DNA of 34,930 bases from an uncultured Lachnospiraceae bacterium (GTDB lineage: Bacteria; Bacillota; Clostridia; Lachnospirales; Lachnospiraceae). The notes beneath the pieces are model-generated. The model made no database searches. It saw nothing but the letters and a program-made list of their open reading frames with translations, and had not been told where the DNA came from. Made by a program: the position numbers and the translations under genes. Positions within the stretch are counted from its first letter, which is position 1; every line of letters starts with the position of its first letter. The DNA lies in the NCBI GenBank assembly GCA_904420225.1, contig CAJFUP010000010.1:1-34930 (forward strand), given 5' to 3'. Positions 8,619-17,278 of the stretch are shown here, piece by piece.

Positions 8619-8996
8619 ATGGGAAAGAAACGAAAACAGCCTTTGTGGAAAAGCTTCCGGTATGCTTTTGAAGGAATTGGCACCGGAGTTCGGAAAGAAA
8701 GAAATATGAAGATTCATTGTGCTGCGGCGGCATTGGTGGTGCTGGCCGGTCTATGGCTGGGACTGTCGGCTGTGGAGTGGTGTATCTGCTTTGGACTGTT
8801 TGGCCTCATCCTGGCCTTGGAGCTGGTTAATACAGCTGTGGAAGCTGTGGTGGACCTGGTGACGGAGGAAAAAAAGCCGTTGGCCAAGCTGGCCAAAGAC
8901 ACGGCTGCCGGGGCTGTGCTGATTGCCGCCATCATGGCGGCAGCGGCGGGACTGATTATATTTCTGCCAAAGATTGGGGCATGGTTGACGGCATAG
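8619..8996 (+). CDS. dagK: DagK-family undecaprenol/diacylglycerol kinase
   Basis: This is a small integral membrane kinase of the diacylglycerol kinase family. In Gram-positive bacteria such proteins mostly phosphorylate undecaprenol, feeding the lipid carrier used for cell-wall polymers. The 125 residues include an N-terminal amphipathic region (SFRYAFEGIGTGVRKERNMK), three membrane helices and the hallmark ALELVNTAVEAVVDLV, whose glutamates bind Mg-ATP. The start is set at ATG 8619, six bases after AGGAGG; the track GTG start lies inside that binding site. It stands in line with the phasin-like and ABC1 genes. The choice between undecaprenol and diacylglycerol as substrate is an inference from the phylum. 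Confidence 0.9.
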   Translation: MGKKRKQPLWKSFRYAFEGIGTGVRKERNMKIHCAAAALVVLAGLWLGLSAVEWCICFGLFGLILALELVNTAVEAVVDLVTEEKKPLAKLAKDTAAGAVLIAAIMAAAAGLIIFLPKIGAWLTA

Positions 8997-9077
8997 GGAA
9001 CCAGACAGGGAATCGGCGCCCAGGCGCGGCCGGGGCCGGGCAGATCGCAAAGGGCTGCGCAGAAAAGAGGAGGCATC

Positions 9078-9434
9078 ATGGAAGGATTTGGAGAAAACAT
9101 CAGAAAGATTTTGTTGGCAGGAATCGGCGCCATCGCTGTCACCGGTGAGAAATCCAAAGAAGTATTGGAGGAGCTGGTGAAGAAAGGCGAGCTGACGGTG
9201 GAACAGGGGAAGGCTCTCAATGAAGAACTGAAGCATAATATGAAACAGAAAATGAAGGAAAAAGTCAATGTGTCTGTGAAGGCATCCACGCCGGAGGAAC
9301 TGGATGCCTTGCTGGATCGGATGACGCCGGAGCAGGTGGAACAGCTGAAGAGCCGCATTCAGGCCATGGAACGGAACCGTGAAGATGGAAAAACAGACGG
9401 GGAAAGCAAAGAGGATCCCAAAGAAGAACCGTAA
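9078..9434 (+). CDS. Phasin-like small helical protein
   Basis: This 118-residue soluble protein begins with a mildly hydrophobic stretch (ILLAGIGAIAVTGEKSKEVL). It continues as charged helices (LVKKGELTVEQGKALNEELK, and TPEELDALLDRMTPEQVEQL) and ends in a highly acidic and basic tail. The layout matches the phasin-like family often named polyhydroxyalkanoate synthesis regulator in Firmicutes. A real role in storage granules is doubtful because no polyester synthase is nearby. It sits about 50 bases upstream of the ABC1-kinase gene, and I recall similar pairs in other Clostridia, so a helper role for that kinase is possible. A GAGGAGG-like site precedes the ATG. Confidence 0.7.
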   Translation: MEGFGENIRKILLAGIGAIAVTGEKSKEVLEELVKKGELTVEQGKALNEELKHNMKQKMKEKVNVSVKASTPEELDALLDRMTPEQVEQLKSRIQAMERNREDGKTDGESKEDPKEEP

Positions 9435-9486
9435 GGTGATCAAGGGGAGACAGTGTTGGCCAAGAAGCCTGTGATCAGGAGAAGGA

Positions 9487-11091
9487 ATGATCATGAAAGA
9501 GAATCATAAGGAAGAGCAGAGTTTGGGGTATGGGGAGCGCCTAAAAGAGATGACGGCAGTGCTTCACAAATACGGGGTGACCAGAGGCGTCACCCCAGAA
9601 AAGCTGCGCCTGATTTTGGAAGAACTGGGCCCTACCTATATCAAGCTGGGACAGATCATGTCCATGCACTCGGATATTCTCCCCAGGCGGTATTGCGATG
9701 AACTGATGCGCCTGCGCTCCGATGTGTCTCCCATGTCTTTTGCGGAGGTGACGGAAGTCATTGAGAATTCCTATGGCTGCGCCTGGACGGAGGTCTTTGC
9801 CTCCATGGAACAGAAACCGCTGGGGTCTGCGTCCATAGCCCAGGTTCATCGGGCAGTCTTAAGGGATGGGGACCAGGTGGTGGTTAAGGTACAGCGGAAA
9901 GGCATCTATGAGACAATGGCCAGGGATATCGGTCTTTTGAGAAAGGCGGTTCGGCTTCTGCCGCCCATGAGCATCAAAGGCGTGGTGGATCTGGATATGG
10001 TCTTGGATGAGCTGTGGTCCGTGACCCGGGAGGAAATCAATTTTCTCACAGAAGCCTCCAATATGGAAGAATTTACCAGAAGGAACCAGGATGTGGCCTA
10101 TGTGGCAGTGCCGAGACTGTACCAGGAATATACGGCCACCCATGTTCTGGTAATGGAGTACATCGATGGATTTTCCCTGGATGACAGAGAGGGACTTCTG
10201 GCGCAAGGGTACGATTTGAAAGAAATCGGAACGAAGCTGGTGGATCATTACATCAAGCAGGTGATGGACGACGGATTCTTCCATGCGGATCCCCATACTG
10301 GAAATATACGGATTCGGGATGGGAAGATCGTGTGGATTGATATGGGGATGATGGGCAGGCTGTCGGAGCGCGACCGACAGCTGATTGGCCGTGCCATCCA
10401 GGGAGTGGCAGCTGGAGATGTCAGTATGATCCAGGAAGTGGTCATGGCATTGGGTGAGTTCAAGAAAACGCCGGATCCCAGTCATCTTTATGAGGGGATT
10501 CGCGAACTTTTGGCTAAATATGGGACAGCGGATATGGGCAGCATCGATGTGGCAGAGCTGATGATGAGCCTAATGGAAGTCATGAAGGAAAACGGCATCG
10601 TTATGCCCCACGGCCTGACCATGTTGGCCAGAGGTCTCACCCACATGGAAGGTATTTTGGCGGACATTGCCCCGGATACCAACATGGTACAGATTGCATC
10701 CGCCCACATGGCAGGATATTTCTTTAGAAACCTGGACTGGAAAAAGGAAATGAAAAGCGGCGCCAAAAGCTTATACCGTTCCCTTCATAAAGCAGTGACC
10801 ATTCCCGCCCTGGTGACGGACATTTTAAACGGATATCTGAAGGGCCAAATGCGGCTCCATATGGATCTCCATGCCTCGCCCGCCTTGGAACGTCTTTTGC
10901 TGCGGCTGATTCGCAATCTGGTCATGGGCATTTGGGTTATGGCGCTGCTCATTGGCTCCAGTATCCTCTGTACCACAGATATGCAGCCCAAAATCTGGGG
11001 GATCCCAGCCATTGGCGCCATGGGCTATCTCATGGCGTTTGCCATTGCCATGTTTGTATTTTTAAGGAGACTTTTTTCCAGAAAAAAATAA
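9487..11091 (+). CDS. ABC1/UbiB-family atypical protein kinase-like membrane protein
   Basis: The family (UbiB/AarF/COQ8) has an atypical protein-kinase fold and supports isoprenoid-lipid metabolism, including ubiquinone synthesis in aerobes. An anaerobic Clostridium makes no ubiquinone, so its role here is unknown. In 534 residues one sees the family-specific KxGQ motif (YIKLGQIMSMHSDILP, near residue 55), the alanine-rich loop GSASIAQVHRA and the lysine in VVVKVQRKG (near 135). The catalytic-loop equivalent FFHADPHTGNI follows (about 265), then the metal-binding VWIDMGMMG (about 285). Two C-terminal membrane helices (IWVMALLIGSSIL and IGAMGYLMAFAIAMFVFL) anchor it. Two starts (9487 and 9493) have acceptable ribosome binding sites. 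It forms a cluster with the phasin-like gene. Confidence 0.9.
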   Translation: MIMKENHKEEQSLGYGERLKEMTAVLHKYGVTRGVTPEKLRLILEELGPTYIKLGQIMSMHSDILPRRYCDELMRLRSDVSPMSFAEVTEVIENSYGCAWTEVFASMEQKPLGSASIAQVHRAVLRDGDQVVVKVQRKGIYETMARDIGLLRKAVRLLPPMSIKGVVDLDMVLDELWSVTREEINFLTEASNMEEFTRRNQDVAYVAVPRLYQEYTATHVLVMEYIDGFSLDDREGLLAQGYDLKEIGTKLVDHYIKQVMDDGFFHADPHTGNIRIRDGKIVWIDMGMMGRLSERDRQLIGRAIQGVAAGDVSMIQEVVMALGEFKKTPDPSHLYEGIRELLAKYGTADMGSIDVAELMMSLMEVMKENGIVMPHGLTMLARGLTHMEGILADIAPDTNMVQIASAHMAGYFFRNLDWKKEMKSGAKSLYRSLHKAVTIPALVTDILNGYLKGQMRLHMDLHASPALERLLLRLIRNLVMGIWVMALLIGSSILCTTDMQPKIWGIPAIGAMGYLMAFAIAMFVFLRRLFSRKK

Positions 11092-11100
11092 AGTGTATTC

Positions 11101-11130
11101 CAGCCCGGACTGGCTTGTGCCGCCGGGCTG
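11101..11130 (+). other. Hairpin between the ABC1 gene and rarA
   Basis: CAGCCCGG (11101-11108) and CCGGGCTG (11123-11130) form a perfect 8-bp stem with a 14-base loop. Only two Ts follow, so it is at best a weak terminator; it could separate the two genes. Confidence 0.35.
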
Positions 11131-11172
11131 TTGGCGTATCCAACATCATTAAAATTTCGATAGGAGACAGAT

Positions 11173-12501
11173 ATGGAACAGTTATCTTTATTCGATGATC
11201 GCAAACAGACGGCTCCTCTGGCCAGCCGTCTTCGCCCCAGGACGCTGGAAGAGTTTGTGGGGCAGAAACATCTGGTGGGAAGGGGAAAAATCCTGCGCCA
11301 GCTCATTGAGAAAGATCAAATATCCTCCATGATCTTCTGGGGACCGCCGGGAGTGGGAAAGACAACGCTGGCCCGAATCATTGCCGGGCAGACCAGAGCA
11401 GACTTCATCGATTTCAGCGCTGTCACCAGCGGTATCAAGGAGATAAAAGAAGTCATGGCAAAGGCGGAAACCAGTCGGAAGATGGGAATCCGCACGGTAC
11501 TATTTGTGGACGAGATCCATCGATTCAACAAGGCGCAGCAGGACGCGTTTCTTCCCTATGTGGAGAAGGGAAGCATCATTCTCATCGGAGCCACCACAGA
11601 GAACCCCTCTTTTGAGATTAATTCCGCGCTTTTATCCAGGTGCAAAGTGTTTGTGTTACGGGCGCTGGAGGAGGAAGATGTGGAACAGCTGCTCTGCCAT
11701 GCCCTGGAGAGTCCCACAGGATTCGGCGGGCAGAGGATCGGCATTTCCCATGAGCAGTTGAAGGCCATAGCCCGTTTTTCCAATGGAGACGCCAGAACAG
11801 CGCTCAATACGCTGGAGATGGCTGTGCTGAATGGGGAAATCAGCGCCAGCCAGATCACGGTGACGGATGAGGTCATTGCCCAGTGCACCAGCCGCCGCTC
11901 CCTGCTTTATGACAAAAATGGGGAAGAACACTACAATCTCATATCTGCTCTGCACAAATCCATGAGAAATAGTGACCCGGATGCCGCGGTATACTGGCTT
12001 TGCCGGATGCTTCAGGGCGGAGAGGATCCCCTGTATATTGCCAGGCGTCTGGTGCGGTTTGCCAGTGAAGACGTGGGTATGGCGGACAGTCAGGCACTTC
12101 CCTTGGCTATATCAGTGTATCAGGCATGCCATTTCAATGGTATGCCTGAATGTGATGTCAACCTGACCCACGCCGTGGTCTATTTGTCCATGGCGCCCAA
12201 ATCCAATGCCCTATATGTGGCTTGTGAGGAGGCCAAGAGAGATGTGAAAGAGTCACCGGCAGAGCCGGTTCCTCTCCAGATCCGCAATGCCCCCACGTCT
12301 CTGATGAAGGAGCTGCACTATGGAGAAGGATATCAGTACGCTCATGATACCCAGGAGAAAGTGACTGCCATGCAGTGCCTTCCGGATGCCCTGGCGGACA
12401 GGGAATACTATCGGCCCACAGGGGAAGGACGGGAAAAACAGGTAAAAGAAAAGCTGGACAAAATAAAAAGCTGGAAAGCACAAATGCGAGAATCTTTGTA
12501 A
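11173..12501 (+). CDS. rarA: Replication-associated recombination AAA+ ATPase RarA (MgsA)
   Basis: RarA is an AAA+ ATPase related to clamp-loader subunits and RuvB that acts at stalled replication forks. The 442-residue protein has Walker A GPPGVGKT (about residue 57), Walker B VLFVDEIHRF (about 112), sensor 1 in IGATTENPSFEIN, the arginine finger in ALLSRCKVF, and sensor 2 in SNGDARTALNTLE. The C-terminal tetramerisation region includes YWLCRMLQGGEDPLYIARRL and RFASEDVGMAD. The first residues, MEQLSLFDD, contain QLSLF, which fits the consensus pentapeptide that binds the beta sliding clamp. The start ATG follows TAGGAG. It is the last gene before the phosphate regulon. Confidence 0.95.
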   Translation: MEQLSLFDDRKQTAPLASRLRPRTLEEFVGQKHLVGRGKILRQLIEKDQISSMIFWGPPGVGKTTLARIIAGQTRADFIDFSAVTSGIKEIKEVMAKAETSRKMGIRTVLFVDEIHRFNKAQQDAFLPYVEKGSIILIGATTENPSFEINSALLSRCKVFVLRALEEEDVEQLLCHALESPTGFGGQRIGISHEQLKAIARFSNGDARTALNTLEMAVLNGEISASQITVTDEVIAQCTSRRSLLYDKNGEEHYNLISALHKSMRNSDPDAAVYWLCRMLQGGEDPLYIARRLVRFASEDVGMADSQALPLAISVYQACHFNGMPECDVNLTHAVVYLSMAPKSNALYVACEEAKRDVKESPAEPVPLQIRNAPTSLMKELHYGEGYQYAHDTQEKVTAMQCLPDALADREYYRPTGEGREKQVKEKLDKIKSWKAQMRESL

Positions 12502-12528
12502 AATTCATTTCTCAAAACCTCCGATTAT

Positions 12529-12584
12529 TTAACGTGCATTTTACAAAACTATGCTGGTAGATTTTCCAATTGAAACGGTATACT
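12529..12584 (+). promoter_or_regulatory. Candidate Pho box and -10 element of the pst operon
   Basis: Hexamers TTAACG (12529), TTTACA (12540), a poor ATGCTG (12551) and TTTTCC (12562) lie exactly 11 bases apart, followed 11 bases later by the -10 element TATACT (12579-12584). No proper -35 is present, as expected of an activated promoter. This resembles the PhoP/PhoB direct-repeat boxes of Firmicutes (TTAACA-like units with 5-base gaps). Confidence 0.55.
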
Positions 12585-12676
12585 AAAGGCGTTCCAAGAC
12601 AAGGAAGGAAAAAACACACGGGAAATACTTCCCGTCAGGCTGAATCCAGCCTGGAGCATAAGGAGGAAAAAAGATT

Positions 12677-13618
12677 ATGAAATTGAAGAAAATCGCTGCG
12701 TTAATTACAGTTTGTGCAATGGGCGCCAGCCTGGCCGCATGCGGCAATGATGCGGCAAGCACCACTGCTGCTGCTACGAAGGCGGCCACAGAGGCAAATG
12801 ATACAACAGATGCTGCCACAGATGCGGCAACAAGCGGAGAGACAGAAGCTGATACAGGGGAGGATGCAGCTCTTCCCGAGGATCTGAGCGGCGCTGTTGC
12901 CACAGGCGGATCCACCAGTGTTGAGGCCGTAATCGGAGCTCTGAGCGAAGCGTTCATGGAAGAGTATCCGGATGTGGATGTTACATACGATCCCACAGGA
13001 AGCGGCGCTGGTATCACAGGAGCTTCCGATGGAACTTTGGATCTGGGACTTTCCAGCCGTTCATTGAAGGATGAGGAGAAAGAGCAGGGCCTGACAGAAA
13101 CAACATTTGCTCTGGACGGTATTGCCATTGTTGTAAACACAGAAAATACAATTGAAGACCTGAGCCTGGAAGATATCAAGTCCCTGGCCACAGGCGAGAT
13201 CACCAATTGGAGCGAGGTGGGCGGCCCGGATGCACCGGTTGTACTCATCGGCCGTGAGGCAGGAAGCGGTACCCGCGATGGATTTGAGAGTATCGTAGAT
13301 GTGGAAGAGCAGTGTGTGTATGAGCAGGAGCTGACCAGCACAGGAGCAGTTATGGCGGCAGTTGCTTCCAATCCCAACGCGTTTGGATACGTATCCCTGT
13401 CTGCTGTAGATGACACAGTAAAGCCCATCACTGTTGACGGCGTGGAAGCCACAGAGGAGACCGTGCTGGATGGAAGCTATAAGATTCAGCGTCCGTTCGT
13501 ATTTGTAACAAAAGAGGGTGAAGAACTGAGTGAGCAGGCACAGGCATTCATGGATTTCGCCACCAGTTCCGCAGCCAGCGAGCTGATTGCCAATGCGGGA
13601 GCGGTTCCGTTGAAATAA
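12677..13618 (+). CDS. pstS: Phosphate-binding lipoprotein PstS
   Basis: PstS captures inorganic phosphate outside the membrane and hands it to PstCA. The 313-residue precursor has a signal peptide ending in the lipobox LAAC, with the lipidated cysteine at residue 22. An Ala/Thr/Asp-rich flexible linker (about 23-65) follows, a tether often seen in Clostridial lipoproteins. The binding domain carries ATGGSTSVEAVIGALSEAF, the phosphate-loop serine region GLSSRSLKDEE, and GREAGSGTRDGFE, which in PstS proteins contacts phosphate. An AGGAGG site precedes the ATG. It is the first gene of pstSCAB-phoU and has a Pho-box-like promoter upstream. The 180-base gap to pstC may let pstS be made in excess over the permeases. 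Confidence 0.96.
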   Translation: MKLKKIAALITVCAMGASLAACGNDAASTTAAATKAATEANDTTDAATDAATSGETEADTGEDAALPEDLSGAVATGGSTSVEAVIGALSEAFMEEYPDVDVTYDPTGSGAGITGASDGTLDLGLSSRSLKDEEKEQGLTETTFALDGIAIVVNTENTIEDLSLEDIKSLATGEITNWSEVGGPDAPVVLIGREAGSGTRDGFESIVDVEEQCVYEQELTSTGAVMAAVASNPNAFGYVSLSAVDDTVKPITVDGVEATEETVLDGSYKIQRPFVFVTKEGEELSEQAQAFMDFATSSAASELIANAGAVPLK

Positions 13619-13799
13619 TCCAACTGTCAGCGGCAATCTTTTTGTCAGAGATAATCGTTTAAAATGATATACAGGAGGGAGTTGTACAGCTAAAGTAGAA
13701 GCAGCCGTTTCTATGACAGAGATGCAGCCCCCTCCTTTCGCGAGGAAAAATACCTGTGGCCATTTGGCAGGCTGCAGGAATGGAAAGGCATAGATAGAG

Positions 13800-14675
13800 A
13801 TGAAAGTAAAGCATATTATTGAGCGTGTGATGAATGCAGTGTTTTTCATATGCGGTATTGTTTCCATTGCTGCAGTGCTGCTGATCACCATATACATGAT
13901 TATTGCCGGTATTCCGGCGATCAGAGAAGTCGGGATCATTGATTTCCTGTTTGGAACGGTTTGGCAGTCCACGGCCAGCGATCCCAAGTTCGGAATTCTT
14001 CCCTTTATTCTGACCAGTATCTGGGGTACTTTGGGGGCAGTCATCATTGGCGTTCCCATTGGTCTGTTTACGGCCATTTACTTGGCGAAGATGGCGCCGC
14101 CTAAGCTGGCAGCCGGTGTGCATGCGGCGGTGGAGCTGCTGGCCGGTATCCCCAGTGTTGTCTACGGTCTCATCGGTATGATGGTTTTGGTGCCGGGGAT
14201 CATGAATTTGTTCAATTTAAAGAGCGGCAGCACGCTGCTGGCAGCTATTTTGGTGTTGGCAGTAATGATTTTGCCCGGTATTATTTCAGTGAGTGAGACG
14301 GCATTGAAGGCTGTTCCCAAGGAATATGAGGAAGCCAGCTTAGGGCTGGGAGCCACCTGGACGGAGACTATTTTCAAAGTCAGCGTTCCCGCAGCCAAAA
14401 GCGGTATTGCAGCCGGTATCGTATTGGGCGTGGGGCGTGCAGTGGGAGAGGCCATGGCTGTCATCATGGTGGCCGGAAATGTGGCCAATATGCCCGGTCT
14501 TTTCAAGAGTGTCCGCTTCCTGACAACAGCCATTGCCAGCGAGATGAGTTACGCTGCTGACGGCAGCCTTCAGAAAAACGCCCTGTTCAGTATCGGACTG
14601 GTTCTCTTCTGCTTCATTATGATCATCAACGGTATTTTGGGTTTTGTACTGAAGAAAGGAGAAAAAAATAAATGA
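13800..14675 (+). CDS. pstC: Phosphate ABC transporter permease PstC
   Basis: PstC is one of the two membrane channels of the high-affinity phosphate importer. Its 291 residues include about six membrane helices. The family blocks AVELLAGIPSVVYGLIGMMV, SETALKAVPKEYEEASLGLG (the loop that couples to PstB) and GVGRAVGEAMAVIMVAGN are all present. The ribosome binding site is modest (GGAAAGG about 11 bases upstream), in keeping with lower expression than pstS. The stop overlaps the pstA start (ATGA), so translation is coupled. The 181 bases before it contain an AGGAGGG/CCCTCCT inverted repeat (13673-13679 and 13730-13736) but no gene. Confidence 0.95.
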   Translation: MKVKHIIERVMNAVFFICGIVSIAAVLLITIYMIIAGIPAIREVGIIDFLFGTVWQSTASDPKFGILPFILTSIWGTLGAVIIGVPIGLFTAIYLAKMAPPKLAAGVHAAVELLAGIPSVVYGLIGMMVLVPGIMNLFNLKSGSTLLAAILVLAVMILPGIISVSETALKAVPKEYEEASLGLGATWTETIFKVSVPAAKSGIAAGIVLGVGRAVGEAMAVIMVAGNVANMPGLFKSVRFLTTAIASEMSYAADGSLQKNALFSIGLVLFCFIMIINGILGFVLKKGEKNK

Positions 14676-15520
14676 GCCATGCAATAAGGCGTAAGCTGAA
14701 AGGGAATATTTTAAAGGGACTTGTGTATTTTTGTGCCATATTTACAGTGCTTCTTTTGATTGCGCTGCTGGGATATATTTTTGTGCGGGGAATTCCCAAT
14801 ATCACATGGCAGCTGCTGAGTACAAAGCCCAGCGCCATCCGTGATACCATTGGTATTCTCCCCAACATTCTCAATACGCTGTATATGATTCTTCTGACGC
14901 TGCTGATTGCTCTTCCCTTGGGCGTGGGAGCGGCTGTATATCTGACAGAATACGCGAAAAATAGAGTATTTGCCAGAATCATCGAGTTCACCACAGAGAC
15001 GTTGTCCGGTATCCCCAGCATTATCTATGGTCTGGTGGGCATGCTGGTTTTTGTAAAGGTTTTGGGATTTGGTACCAGCCTTTTGTCGGGAAGTCTTACG
15101 CTGGTAATCATGATTTTACCCACCATCATCCGTACCACCCAGGAAAGCCTGAAGACGGTTCCGGCCAGCTACCGGGAAGGAGCGCTGGGACTGGGAGCCA
15201 CCAAGTGGCATATGATCCGCACCATTGTTCTTCCCTCATCCATCAGCGGTATTGTGACAGGCTGTATTTTGTCTGTGGGACGTATCGTGGGTGAGAGTGC
15301 CGCCCTTTTGTTCACCGCTGGAAGCGCCACGGTTATTGCTGACAATATTCTGGAGGCTTATACCAGAGGCGGAGGAACGCTGTCTGTGGCATTGTATATT
15401 TACGCATCGGAGCGTGCGGAATTTGGCGTAGCGTTTGCCATCGCGGCAATTCTGTTGGTGATGGTGTTTATCTTGAACTGTTTGGCAAAGCTGGCCGAAA
15501 AGAAGCTGAAACGAGATTAA
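14672..15520 (+). CDS. pstA: Phosphate ABC transporter permease PstA
   Basis: PstA pairs with PstC to form the phosphate channel. The 282-residue protein has a basic N terminus (RRKLKGN), about six membrane helices, and the conserved [18 protein letters not shown] block, parallel to that in PstC. The coupling loop [20 protein letters not shown] is followed by [19 protein letters not shown]. It starts four bases inside the end of pstC and is separated from pstB by about 70 bases without an obvious promoter or terminator, so it is read as part of the pst operon. The assignment over PstC rests on order and on the [16 protein letters not shown] region typical of PstA. Confidence 0.95.
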   Translation: MSHAIRRKLKGNILKGLVYFCAIFTVLLLIALLGYIFVRGIPNITWQLLSTKPSAIRDTIGILPNILNTLYMILLTLLIALPLGVGAAVYLTEYAKNRVFARIIEFTTETLSGIPSIIYGLVGMLVFVKVLGFGTSLLSGSLTLVIMILPTIIRTTQESLKTVPASYREGALGLGATKWHMIRTIVLPSSISGIVTGCILSVGRIVGESAALLFTAGSATVIADNILEAYTRGGGTLSVALYIYASERAEFGVAFAIAAILLVMVFILNCLAKLAEKKLKRD

Positions 15521-15590
15521 CGATAAGCCTGAAAAAATACGCAGCCGCGGCAGGCCAGAGAAGCTATGCGGCGCAGAAATGAGGAAGAAA

Positions 15591-16349
15591 ATGAATCCTA
15601 TTATATTAGAGTCAAAAGATCTTCATTTGTATTATGGAGAGACAGAAGCCTTAAAAGGTATTAATATAAAAATTTATCAGAATGAAATCACCGCTCTCAT
15701 TGGACCTTCCGGATGTGGAAAATCCACATTCTTAAAAACGCTGAACCGAATGAACGATCTGGTGGACGGCGTGCGGATCACAGGCGATGTGACATTCAAG
15801 GGACAGAACATTTTGGATAAGAGCGTTGATGTGACACAGCTTCGTCGTCAGATCGGTATGGTATTCCAGAAGCCCAACCCGTTCCCCATGAGTATCTATG
15901 ACAATGTGGCCTACGGCCCCCGTCTCCATGGAGAACACAGTAAAGTACAGCTGGATGAGCTGGTGGAAAATGCCCTGAAGGGCGCAGCTCTGTGGGATGA
16001 AGTGAAAGACCGCCTGAAAAAGAGCGCCTTGGGACTTTCCGGCGGTCAGCAGCAGAGACTTTGTATCGCTCGAGCTCTGGCGGTACAACCGGATATCCTT
16101 CTGATGGATGAGCCCACCAGTGCCCTGGATCCTGGAAGTACCCTTCGCATCGAGGATTTGATGGCAGAGCTGAAGAAGGATTATACTGTTGTCATCGTAA
16201 CCCATAATATGCAGCAGGCCAGCCGTATTTCTGACAGGACCGCTTTCTTCCTGCTGGGAGAACTGATTGAGTACGGGGAGACATCACAGATCTTTACCAA
16301 TCCTTCCGAGAAGAAGACAGAAGAATACATCACAGGACGTTTTGGCTGA
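15591..16349 (+). CDS. pstB: Phosphate ABC transporter ATP-binding protein PstB
   Basis: PstB hydrolyses ATP to drive phosphate import through PstCA. From ATG 15591 it has 252 residues, the normal family length, with Walker [10 protein letters not shown], the phosphate-type segment [13 protein letters not shown]-loop [20 protein letters not shown], signature [15 protein letters not shown], Walker [14 protein letters not shown] and switch [22 protein letters not shown] and NRMNDLV are characteristic of PstB. ATG 15591 is preferred over the track start 15579 because GAGGA lies five bases before it, while 15579 has no binding site. It is followed by phoU after 146 bases that contain an extended -10 candidate. 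Confidence 0.95.
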   Translation: MNPIILESKDLHLYYGETEALKGINIKIYQNEITALIGPSGCGKSTFLKTLNRMNDLVDGVRITGDVTFKGQNILDKSVDVTQLRRQIGMVFQKPNPFPMSIYDNVAYGPRLHGEHSKVQLDELVENALKGAALWDEVKDRLKKSALGLSGGQQQRLCIARALAVQPDILLMDEPTSALDPGSTLRIEDLMAELKKDYTVVIVTHNMQQASRISDRTAFFLLGELIEYGETSQIFTNPSEKKTEEYITGRFG

Positions 16350-16419
16350 TATGGGCGGCGCTTTTTGCCGCTGGCTGTTTAAAAGCGCGACAATTTATAT
16401 GGATGCCAGGGTCTGTTTG

Positions 16420-16428
16420 TGGTACAAT
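16420..16428 (+). promoter_or_regulatory. Extended -10 promoter candidate before phoU
   Basis: TGGTACAAT (TG extension plus TACAAT) lies about 70 bases upstream of the phoU start. It could supply PhoU independently of the pst promoter. The identical nonamer precedes the DagK-type gene at 8559. Confidence 0.4.
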
Positions 16429-16495
16429 GGGACATAGAAACAGAATGGCGCCCCTTGATTTGATAAACGGGAAAGAAGGAAGGAGACATAAAGCA

Positions 16496-17146
16496 ATGAG
16501 AGTGAATTACACCAATGAGCTGGAGCATATTGGCGGCCAGGTTCAGCATATGGGAAACGAATTGGTGGAAGCCATTGAGAAGACCAGAGGTGTTCTCAAG
16601 ACCCTGGATGTGGAAGGAGCAAATGAGCTCATCCAGGGAGATGAAGTGTTTGATCAGATGAACCGTGACATCGAATCTGAGTGTCTGGGCATCGTGGTGA
16701 CCCAGGCTCCCGTGGCCTGCGATTGGAGAAGAATCGCTTCCATCATGCGGATGGTGGCGGATCTGGAGCGCATCGCGGATCACTGCAGTGATATCGCGGA
16801 GTATGTGGTGAAGCTGGCAAAACTTTCTAAGGTAGAGATTCCGGATTATTTTGGCAAAATGTTTGATCTGATGAAGCAAATGCTGGTGAATACGGTACAG
16901 GCATTTGTGGAAATGGATAACGAAAAAGCCATCAGCGCGGCAAAGCAGGACGATATTCAGGATGACTATTTTGAGAAAGCAGTGGAAGATTTGACAAAGC
17001 GCATGGAGCAGCATCCCCAGGATATTCCCCAGTATGTGGGATATTTGATGATTGCCAAATATCTGGAGCGCATGGCAGATCACACCACCAATCTTGCCGA
17101 GTGGATTGCCTATATGGTAAAAGGAGAGCTTCGGACATATCAATAA
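16496..17146 (+). CDS. phoU: Phosphate signalling protein PhoU (first copy)
   Basis: PhoU links the Pst transporter to the PhoR sensor and restrains phosphate uptake and Pho signalling when phosphate is plentiful. From ATG 16496 it has 216 residues forming two three-helix bundle repeats. The metal-binding motifs are visible in each half: MRMVADLERIADHCSDIAEY and AKYLERMADHTTNLAEW. The track start (16403) is rejected because homology begins at MRVNYTNELEHIGGQ, downstream of AAGGAAGGAG. It closes the pst operon and is followed by a strong hairpin. A paralogue lies about 430 bases downstream with the phoB/phoR-like pair. Confidence 0.95.
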   Translation: MRVNYTNELEHIGGQVQHMGNELVEAIEKTRGVLKTLDVEGANELIQGDEVFDQMNRDIESECLGIVVTQAPVACDWRRIASIMRMVADLERIADHCSDIAEYVVKLAKLSKVEIPDYFGKMFDLMKQMLVNTVQAFVEMDNEKAISAAKQDDIQDDYFEKAVEDLTKRMEQHPQDIPQYVGYLMIAKYLERMADHTTNLAEWIAYMVKGELRTYQ

Positions 17147-17168
17147 TCAGCATCATAAGAAAAGAAGA

Positions 17169-17215
17169 ACAGCCGCCGATGCGGATCCTTTGGATCTCGC
17201 ACCGGCGGCTGTTTG
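17169..17215 (+). terminator. Terminator at the end of the pst-phoU operon
   Basis: The arms AACAGCCGCCG-A-TGCG-GATCC and GGATC-T-CGCA-C-CGGCGGCTGTT pair almost perfectly over about 21 bp with a TTT loop. A short TTT follows on the plus strand and an A-rich stretch precedes, so it may also work on the minus strand. Confidence 0.7.
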
Positions 17216-17278
17216 CGCGGATAAGCCCGGAGGGCGGCCGCCGTGCCTGCGCAAGCGGGCGTAAGCGGCGCCGGAGGC

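Noticed and set aside
12740-12860. Repetitive GCx/ACx codons in pstS as a DNA repeat or CRISPR-like array
   Set aside because: They encode the Ala/Thr/Asp-rich linker after the lipobox; no regular repeat-spacer structure.
13673-13736. AGGAGGG/CCCTCCT inverted repeat between pstS and pstC as a terminator
   Set aside because: The loop is 50 bases, no T-run follows, and pstC must be transcribed with the operon; at most it tunes expression.
16354-16370. GCGGC/GCCGC hairpin after pstB as a terminator
   Set aside because: Only 5 bp with the T-run inside the loop rather than after the stem.
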